DNA of 64,000 bases from Acinetobacter sp. ANC 7912 (GTDB lineage Bacteria > Pseudomonadota > Gammaproteobacteria > Pseudomonadales > Moraxellaceae), in contig NZ_CP156795.1 in the NCBI RefSeq assembly GCF_039862785.1, positions 2,418,001 to 2,482,000 of the forward strand. The letters are read 5' to 3'. Made by a program: the position numbers and the translations under genes. A model generated the notes under the pieces. It did not search any database. It worked only from the letters and a program-made list of their open reading frames with translations, and was not told the DNA's origin. Shown here piece by piece: positions 58,393 to 64,000 of this stretch (position 1 is the first letter of the stretch; each line of letters opens with the position of its first letter).

Positions 58393-59253
58393 ATGCCTGA
58401 ATTACCCGAAGTCGAAACTACCAAAACCAGTCTCCTGCCCCTGCTTGATCAACGAGTTCTGACTGTGGAAGTCCGCCAGTCCAGCTTACGCTGGCCCATT
58501 CCGGAAGATATTACCCGCTTACAAAGTCAACGCCTGATTCAACTCACCCGCCGTTCCAAATACATTCTGGCGCAATTTGAGCAGGACACCATGTTATGGC
58601 ATTTAGGCATGTCAGGCAGTTTCCGTCTTTGTGATGCGAGTGACGAACTCCGCAAACATGACCATTTGATTATCCAGTTTGAAGACATCCAGCTACGTTA
58701 CCATGACCCTCGTCGTTTTGGCTGTATTCTGTGGCTCGATGCACAATCACAAAGCAAGCTGATCGACACCTTAGGCCCTGAACCTTTGAGTGATACCTTT
58801 AATGCCAACTATCTCTTTGAAAAATTAAAAAATAAGAACGTTGGCACCAAAGTTGCAATTATGGATAACCATGTCGTGGTTGGCGTGGGAAATATTTACG
58901 CCACAGAAAGTTTATTTAATTTGGGTATTCATCCTGCACAGCCAGCATCAAGCTTGAGCTTTGAACAGGTTGAAAAACTGGTACTTGAAATTAAACGCAT
59001 TTTAAAACAGGCAATTGATCTTGGTGGTTCGACCCTGCGCGACTATACCAATGCTATGGGTGAAAATGGTTATTTCCAGCAGACTTTACTCGCTTACGGC
59101 CGGGCCGGTGAAATGTGTGTCAACTGTGAAACCACACTGGAAAATATTAAACTGGGTCAGCGTGCTTCAGTCTTTTGTCCTGAATGCCAACCGCTACGAA
59201 AGGTAAAACCTGCACCGAAACGTATGGCTGCTGTACGAGGTAAGAAATCATGA
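58393..59253 (+). CDS. mutM: Formamidopyrimidine-DNA glycosylase MutM (Fpg)
   Basis: 286-aa base-excision repair enzyme for 8-oxoguanine. The N-terminal proline nucleophile after Met (MPELPEVETT), the His/Leu-rich LWHLGMSGSFR loop and the C-terminal zinc finger (CVNCETTLENIKLGQ...FCPEC; Cys-x2-Cys and Cys-x2-Cys) are intact. The last bases overlap the ppiC gene by 4, so the two are co-translated. Confidence 0.95.
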   Translation: MPELPEVETTKTSLLPLLDQRVLTVEVRQSSLRWPIPEDITRLQSQRLIQLTRRSKYILAQFEQDTMLWHLGMSGSFRLCDASDELRKHDHLIIQFEDIQLRYHDPRRFGCILWLDAQSQSKLIDTLGPEPLSDTFNANYLFEKLKNKNVGTKVAIMDNHVVVGVGNIYATESLFNLGIHPAQPASSLSFEQVEKLVLEIKRILKQAIDLGGSTLRDYTNAMGENGYFQQTLLAYGRAGEMCVNCETTLENIKLGQRASVFCPECQPLRKVKPAPKRMAAVRGKKS

Positions 59254-59534
59254 AAACTGCGATCGTCCGTCATATCCTTGTCAAGGATAAAGAGACTGCA
59301 GAACAGTTAAAGACGAAAATTCTGTCGGGTGCAGATTTTGCCAAAATAGCTAAACAGTATTCAACTTGTAACTCAGCTAAACGTGGTGGTGAACTGGGTG
59401 AAGTAAAAAAAGGTCAGCTGGTGCCGGTAATTGATAAACTGGTATTTACTGCTGCGGAACGGGTTCTACATGGTCCGATTAAAAGCCAGTTTGGATTTCA
59501 TTTGGTAGAAATTAAGTTTCGGATAGATTTTTAA
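59250..59534 (+). CDS. ppiC: Parvulin-type peptidyl-prolyl isomerase PpiC
   Basis: 94-aa cytoplasmic single-domain parvulin: VRHILVKDKETAEQLKTKILSGADFAKIAKQYSTCNSAKRGGELGEVKKGQLV, and QFGFHLVEIKF at the end, as in E. coli PpiC. It follows mutM with a 4-base overlap. Its stop codon lies at the beginning of a palindromic repeat. Confidence 0.93.
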   Translation: MKTAIVRHILVKDKETAEQLKTKILSGADFAKIAKQYSTCNSAKRGGELGEVKKGQLVPVIDKLVFTAAERVLHGPIKSQFGFHLVEIKFRIDF

Positions 59535-59606
59535 TCCCCCTAGATCCCCCTTTAACAAAGGGGGACTTTTTTTCCTCCCTTTATTAAAGGGAGGTTAGGA
59601 GGGATT
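59533..59606. repeat. Palindromic interspersed repeat, copy 2
   Basis: 74-bp version of the repeat found after nrdA: AATCCCCCTAGATCCCCC at left and GGGAGGTTAGGAGGGATT at right, with hairpins CCCCCTTTAACAAAGGGGG and CCTCCCTTTATTAAAGGGAGG. It immediately follows the ppiC stop, so as in copy 1 it sits in the 3' end of a transcript. Confidence 0.8.
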
Positions 59607-59613
59607 CCATATA

Positions 59614-59637
59614 AAAACGGCGCCTATGCGCCGTTTT
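59614..59637. terminator. Intrinsic terminator, mscL side
   Basis: AAAACGGCGC-CTAT-GCGCCGTTTT between the repeat and mscL. Arms have A/T runs on both sides, so it suits both the mutM-ppiC transcript and minus-strand mscL. Confidence 0.88.
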
Positions 59638-59650
59638 CTTTCAATCAAAA

Positions 59651-60094
59651 TTACGCTTGCGGACGTTTTTTTAATTCGTCACGAATTTCACGTAGCAATT
59701 CAATATCTTCAGGTGTTGCTTCTGGTTCTGGAGCTGCTTCTTCAGCTTTGTCACGGCGCAGTTTATTCATTAACTTCACTAACCAGAACACGACCCATGC
59801 CAATAACAGGAAGTTTATAAGAATGGTCAGGAAGTTACCATAAGCAAATACATTCAGACCTGCTGCCTGTGCAGCAGCTAAATTATTAATGTTATTTGGA
59901 TTGTCACCCAATACTAGGAACCAGTTCGAGTAGTCAACATCTCCGCCCAAGATCCAGCTAACCACAGGCATAATGATGTCTTTGACCATGGAATCGATGA
60001 TTTTACCGAAAGCACCGCCAATGATCACACCGACCGCAAGGTCCATGACATTGCCTTTAACCGCAAATTCCTTAAATTCTTGAATAATGCTCAT
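59651..60094 (-). CDS. mscL: Large-conductance mechanosensitive channel MscL
   Basis: 147-aa osmotic safety valve of the inner membrane. N-terminus [43 protein letters not shown] is the classic MscL helix 1 with the pore-lining small residues; the second helix ([23 protein letters not shown]) and the cytoplasmic C-terminal helix ([16 protein letters not shown]) follow. Confidence 0.95.
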   Translation of the reverse strand: MSIIQEFKEFAVKGNVMDLAVGVIIGGAFGKIIDSMVKDIIMPVVSWILGGDVDYSNWFLVLGDNPNNINNLAAAQAAGLNVFAYGNFLTILINFLLLAWVVFWLVKLMNKLRRDKAEEAAPEPEATPEDIELLREIRDELKKRPQA

Positions 60095-60210
60095 GATTTC
60101 ACCAAGTTATTATCAAATTTTGTGATGGATTATACATTAATTAACTCTTTCTATTTAAAACTAATTTATCAAGTTTATGTAAATCACCCAAATCTTTTTT
60201 CATTGTATAA

Positions 60211-60242
60211 AAAAACCGCTGACTTGAAGCCAGCGGTTTTTT
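60211..60242 (-). terminator. Intrinsic terminator after typA
   Basis: AAAAAACCGCTG-ACTTGAAGC-CAGCGGTTTTTT, 12-bp arms, 18 bases after the typA stop. Confidence 0.9.
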
Positions 60243-60259
60243 CGTATCAATAACCAGTC

Positions 60260-62095
60260 TTATTTAGAACGGTTACGTTTACGTTCGTTTTCAGTCAGGT
60301 ATTTCTTACGAATACGGATTGACTTAGGTGTTACTTCAACCAGCTCGTCATCTTCAATAAATTCAAGCGCTTGTTCAAGAGTGAATTCAATAGGTGGAGT
60401 TAGTGTTAACGCTTCATCTGTACCAGATGCACGAACGTTAGTTAACTGTTTCGCTTTAGTTGGGTTCACAACCATATCGTCTGAACGAGAGTTAATACCC
60501 ACGATCATACCTTCGTAAACTTCTAACTGAGGTTTAGCGAACAGACGGCCACGGTCTTGCAAGCTGAATAATGCATAGCCCAGGCAAGTACCTTGAACCA
60601 TAGAAATCAATACACCGTTTTGACGTTTCGCAACAGTACCTGCTTTCGCTGGACCGTAGTGCGAGAAGCTTGAAGTCATGATACCAGTACCAGAAGTCAT
60701 GGTCATGAATTCAGAACGGAAACCGATCAGGCCACGTGAAGGAACAGTTGCTTCAATACGGATACGGCCTTTACCGTCAACTTCCATATTGGTCATCTCA
60801 CCTTTACGGTAACCCATTTGTTCCATTACAGCGCCTTGGTGCTGTTCTTCAACGTCGAAAGTTACATTTTCGTACGGTTCTTGCATTTCACCGTCGATTT
60901 CTTTCATGATGACTTCTGGACGAGATACACCCATCTCGAAGCCTTCACGACGCATATTTTCGATCAGTACAGAAAGGTGAAGTTCACCACGGCCAGATAC
61001 TTTGAAACGGTCTGGACTGTCAGTATCTTCAACACGAAGTGCTACGTTGTGGATCAATTCGCGGTCTAGACGTTCACGGATATTACGTGAAGTCACGAAT
61101 TTACCTTCTTTACCAGCGAACGGAGAGTTGTTCACCTGGAATGTCATAGACACAGTCGGTTCGTCTACAGAAAGTGCTGGAAGTGCTTCAACAGCTTTCG
61201 GATCACAGATGGTGTCTGAAATGTTCAGTGCATCGATACCAGTTACACAAACAATGTCACCTGCTTGAGCAGATTCGATGTCAATACGTTCAAGACCGTG
61301 GTAACCCATGATTTTCAGGATACGGCCGTTACGGGTATTGCCTTCTTTGTCGATTACAGTTACAGGCGTGTTCAGTTTTACAGAACCACGCTGGATACGA
61401 CCAACACCGATAACACCTACGAAGCTGTTATAGTCCAGAGAAGAAATTTGCATCTGGAATGGACCGTCAACGTCAACTGCTGGTGGTTCAACGATGTCTA
61501 CGATTGTTTCAAACAATGGAGTCATGTCGTCAGCCAGTTCTTCTGGAGAAGGACCAGCAACACCACGAAGACCAGAAGCATATACCACTGGGAAGTCTAA
61601 CTGTTCATCAGTACCGCCCAGGTTGTCAAACAGGTCGAATACTTGGTCGATAACCCAGTCTGGACGTGCGCTTGGTTTGTCGACTTTGTTAATAATAACG
61701 ATTGGTTTCAGGCCACGTGCGAACGCTTTTTGTGTTACGAAACGAGTTTGTGGCATTGGACCTTCTTGTGAGTCTACAAGAAGAAGTACACAGTCAACCA
61801 TCGACATTACACGTTCAACTTCACCACCGAAGTCGGCGTGTCCCGGGGTGTCCACGATGTTGATGCGGTATTCAGTATCTGTACGTTTATCTAACCATTT
61901 GATTGCAGTGTTTTTTGCAAGAATGGTAATACCACGTTCAGATTCTAACGCGTTCGAATCCATGACACGCTCGATCTCACCCGCGCGATCACCGAGAGCA
62001 CCTGATTGTTGCAAAAGTTTGTCTACAAGAGTGGTTTTACCATGGTCGACGTGCGCGATAATGGCAATGTTACGGAGAGTTTTAATATCTGACAT
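60260..62095 (-). CDS. typA: Ribosome-binding GTPase TypA/BipA
   Basis: 611-aa translational GTPase. The G1 loop AHVDHGKTT, switch II DTPGHADFGGEV and G4 NKVDKPSARP are intact near the N-terminus; the RGELHLSVL, GRGLIGFRSEF and IFSHYGPAKAGTVAKR-type motifs mark the BipA C-terminal half. Needed for growth at low temperature and under stress and for ribosome assembly in other bacteria. Single gene upstream of a divergent permease. Confidence 0.96.
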   Translation of the reverse strand: MSDIKTLRNIAIIAHVDHGKTTLVDKLLQQSGALGDRAGEIERVMDSNALESERGITILAKNTAIKWLDKRTDTEYRINIVDTPGHADFGGEVERVMSMVDCVLLLVDSQEGPMPQTRFVTQKAFARGLKPIVIINKVDKPSARPDWVIDQVFDLFDNLGGTDEQLDFPVVYASGLRGVAGPSPEELADDMTPLFETIVDIVEPPAVDVDGPFQMQISSLDYNSFVGVIGVGRIQRGSVKLNTPVTVIDKEGNTRNGRILKIMGYHGLERIDIESAQAGDIVCVTGIDALNISDTICDPKAVEALPALSVDEPTVSMTFQVNNSPFAGKEGKFVTSRNIRERLDRELIHNVALRVEDTDSPDRFKVSGRGELHLSVLIENMRREGFEMGVSRPEVIMKEIDGEMQEPYENVTFDVEEQHQGAVMEQMGYRKGEMTNMEVDGKGRIRIEATVPSRGLIGFRSEFMTMTSGTGIMTSSFSHYGPAKAGTVAKRQNGVLISMVQGTCLGYALFSLQDRGRLFAKPQLEVYEGMIVGINSRSDDMVVNPTKAKQLTNVRASGTDEALTLTPPIEFTLEQALEFIEDDELVEVTPKSIRIRKKYLTENERKRNRSK

Positions 62096-62269
62096 GAAAA
62101 TTCGATACGTTTTAAATTTGAGGGCAAATTATACAGAAAAATACAAAAAATTTATAGTGACTGTTCCCATTCTCTTCCTATTTTTTTTGTCAGGATGTGA
62201 CCAATTAATTTTGTAAAGACGTGTAACTCGATTAGAATAGCGCCACCCAGCCTTAATTTGCGTTCACAC

Positions 62270-63643
62270 ATGTCTGATTTTCATCAATCTCCTTCCTCTT
62301 CCAAAGATCAACTTGATTTAGTCTATGGCCTGAACGACCGTCCTAAACCGTTGGTCGCTTTTTTAGCTGCATTCCAGCATCTTCTCGCCATTATTGTCCC
62401 AATTGTTACTCCTGGCCTACTCATCTGTCTGGCTCTAGGTGTATCGAAAGAAGATACCAACATGATCCTGTCGATGTCTTTGGTGATTTCGGGGATTGCG
62501 ACTTTTCTGCAGTGTAAAAAAGTCGGTCCATTTGGCGCAGGCTTGCTGATTGTGCAAGGCACCAGTTTTAACTTTATTGGTCCAATCATCGGGATCGGCT
62601 CAGCAATGGTCGCTACAGGCACCCCCGTTGAAGCAGTAATGGCTTCTATTTTCGGTGTAGTCATTGCCGGCTCATTTATTGAAATGGGCGTATCCCGTAT
62701 CCTACCTTGGGTGAAAAAACTGATTACTCCGCTCGTTACCGGTATCGTGGTCCTGCTGATCGGCCTGACTTTAATTAAAGAAGGCCTGATTTCGATGGGT
62801 GGTGGTTATCAGGCAATGTCTGATAAGACCTTTGCCAATGCCGATAACCTGATCATGTCCTGTACTGTTCTGGCACTGATTATTATCCTGAACCGCATCC
62901 GTATCGTTTGGGTAAAAAGCTCAGCAATTCTGATTGCCCTGGTTGTAGGTTATATCCTTGCCGGCTTTATGGGCCATTTGAACTTTGATGGTCTGAAAGA
63001 TGCACCACTGGTTCAGATTCCAACACCTATGCACTTCGGTCTAAGCTTCTCTTGGAGCCTGTTTATTCCAATGGCCTTTATTTATCTGGTGACTTCACTG
63101 GAAGCGATTGGTGATATTACTGCGACCTCTAAAATCTCGAATCAAGCCGTAGATGGTCCTGAATGGATGAAACGCATCAAAGGTGGTGTGCTGGTCAATG
63201 GTGCCAATTCATTACTGGCAGGTATCTTTAATACTTTCCCAAGTTCAGTCTTTGCACAAAATAACGGTGTGATTCAGCTGACTGGTGTAGCCAGCCGTTA
63301 TGTGGGCATCTGGATTGCAGCACTTCTAGTAATTCTAGGTTTATTACCTGCTGTTGCTGGTGTAATTCAGGCAGTACCTCAAGCCGTTCTTGGTGGTGCA
63401 GTGATGGTGATGTTCGGTGCAGTTGCTGCTTCTGGTATTAATATCCTGGCCGGCATTCATCTGGACCGCCGTGCCCTGCTGATCATTGCGATTTCTCTGG
63501 CTCTAGGCTTAGGTGTTGCACAAGTCCCACAAATTCTGGAACATCTACCGGAATTATTCCGTAATATCTTTAGCTCAGGTGTTGCGACTGGTGGTATTGC
63601 TGCCCTGATTCTGAATATTGTACTTCCTGAAACAAAGAAGTAA
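62270..63643 (+). CDS. NCS2-family purine permease, XanQ-like (xanthine)
   Basis: 457-aa nucleobase:H+ symporter with 12-14 helices. The nucleobase signature of the NAT/NCS2 family is VFAQNNGVIQLTGVASRYVG (about 325-344). The start DRPKPLVAFLAAFQHLLAI and LTLIKEGLISMGGGYQAM follow XanQ/XanP closely, so xanthine is the likely substrate; uracil or urate carriers differ in these regions. The ATG at 62270 (MSDFHQS) is chosen over the TTG at 62258. Confidence 0.85.
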   Translation: MSDFHQSPSSSKDQLDLVYGLNDRPKPLVAFLAAFQHLLAIIVPIVTPGLLICLALGVSKEDTNMILSMSLVISGIATFLQCKKVGPFGAGLLIVQGTSFNFIGPIIGIGSAMVATGTPVEAVMASIFGVVIAGSFIEMGVSRILPWVKKLITPLVTGIVVLLIGLTLIKEGLISMGGGYQAMSDKTFANADNLIMSCTVLALIIILNRIRIVWVKSSAILIALVVGYILAGFMGHLNFDGLKDAPLVQIPTPMHFGLSFSWSLFIPMAFIYLVTSLEAIGDITATSKISNQAVDGPEWMKRIKGGVLVNGANSLLAGIFNTFPSSVFAQNNGVIQLTGVASRYVGIWIAALLVILGLLPAVAGVIQAVPQAVLGGAVMVMFGAVAASGINILAGIHLDRRALLIIAISLALGLGVAQVPQILEHLPELFRNIFSSGVATGGIAALILNIVLPETKK

Positions 63644-63654
63644 TTTCATGTCCA

Positions 63655-63691
63655 AAAAACACTGTCTGAGGTGGACTCAGACAGTGTTTTT
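63655..63691 (+). terminator. Intrinsic terminator after the purine permease
   Basis: AAAAACACTGTCTGAG-GTGGA-CTCAGACAGTGTTTTT, 16-bp perfect arms, 12 bases after the stop. Confidence 0.93.
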
Positions 63692-63708
63692 CTATTGGAG
63701 AGATTCCT

Positions 63709-64000
63709 ATGGATGCTAAAAGCGAAGTTTTATTAAGACAATATGATTATTTGTCGGGTCGTGTATTGCTGATTAATCCTCCAACGGATCAACTGCTCTC
63801 TGAATTTGACGACAAGATTCAGACTTCAATCTGGACATGGAACTATAACGATTATCAATATTTCTTGTCACAGCAAGTTGATGTGCATTTTGGGGCTGAA
63901 TTTCCAGAAGCCGCGTTTGATCAGGCGGTGATATTTGTTCCTAAATCCAAAGAATTACTTAATTACTTGATTCATAATGTTGCAGTACATTTAAGCTCTG
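63709..64000 (+). CDS. rsmC: 16S rRNA m2G1207 methyltransferase RsmC, N-terminal part
   Basis: 97 codons from the ATG at 63709 to the window edge, with GGAGAGA about 6 bases upstream. The opening [25 protein letters not shown] matches the RsmC N-terminal pseudo-methyltransferase domain pattern (SEVLLR-x-x-D-x-x-x-x-R-I/V-L) as I know it from E. coli. The catalytic domain would lie beyond the window, so the assignment rests on this domain only. Confidence 0.75.
   Translation, partial: MDAKSEVLLRQYDYLSGRVLLINPPTDQLLSEFDDKIQTSIWTWNYNDYQYFLSQQVDVHFGAEFPEAAFDQAVIFVPKSKELLNYLIHNVAVHLSS

Noticed and set aside
61494..62216. 240-aa plus-strand ORF opposite typA
   Set aside because: Almost entirely antisense to typA; Ser/Arg/Thr-rich composition as expected from reversing typA codons. 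Its last bases with a hydrophobic stretch before 62216 have no start or RBS of their own.

Overview
The window looks like the chromosome of an Acinetobacter species (Gammaproteobacteria, Moraxellaceae). The main reasons are the run nuoA-nuoM, then the BfmR/BfmS two-component pair, then nrdA-nrdB, all with Acinetobacter-type protein sequences; a quinoprotein glucose dehydrogenase of the Acinetobacter membrane type; moderate to low GC with AT-rich spacers; and insertion sequences typical of the genus. No rRNA, tRNA or CRISPR array was recognised.

Layout. 1-12.8 kb (minus strand): the respiratory complex I operon nuoA-B-CD-E-F-G-H-I-J-K-L-M, with nuoC and nuoD fused and nuoM cut by the window edge. 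13.2-16.1 kb: a small unknown gene and bfmS/bfmR, the envelope and biofilm two-component system. 16.1-21.3 kb: class Ia ribonucleotide reductase (nrdA, a 42-aa membrane ORF, nrdB), with a DnaA box, a candidate promoter and NrdR-like sites upstream. 21.3-23.7 kb: three or four unknown membrane proteins, one with an MreB-like segment. 23.7-31.0 kb: a TetR regulator, a small secreted peptide, and a glucose-oxidation block: PqqU (outer-membrane PQQ receptor), Gcd (PQQ glucose dehydrogenase) and an OprB-type porin. A second OprB paralogue lies at 56.8-58.0 kb.

31.3-50.2 kb is the accessory part: single-copy housekeeping genes (HAD phosphatase, thiD, hpcD-like isomerase, yjdM, rraB-like, rluA-type, SIMPL-domain, DUF4126) interleaved with four insertion sequences from four families (IS5, IS982, IS3, IS30). 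The IS3 copy, itself internally deleted, splits a gene for an unrecognised protein with a C-terminal PD-(D/E)XK-nuclease-like motif. That gene also carries a frameshift in an A8 run. An isolated acnD (2-methylisocitrate dehydratase) lies next to it.

50.4-64 kb: a multicopper oxidase with a proline-rich linker and His-rich tail, ygfZ, a Sel1-repeat protein, an AEC transporter, an old yellow enzyme, the second OprB porin, mutM-ppiC, mscL, typA/bipA, a XanQ-type purine permease and the start of rsmC. A palindromic repeat (about 75-100 bp) occurs twice, after nrdA and after ppiC.

How the parts fit. Gcd passes electrons from periplasmic glucose to ubiquinone, the same pool fed by complex I; OprB porins admit the sugar and PqqU would bring in the cofactor, and no PQQ biosynthesis genes are seen here. 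The most interesting unexplained items are the IS-shattered nuclease-like gene, the MreB-like tail-anchored protein with its neighbours, the nrdA-nrdB mini-ORF and the two-copy palindromic repeat.
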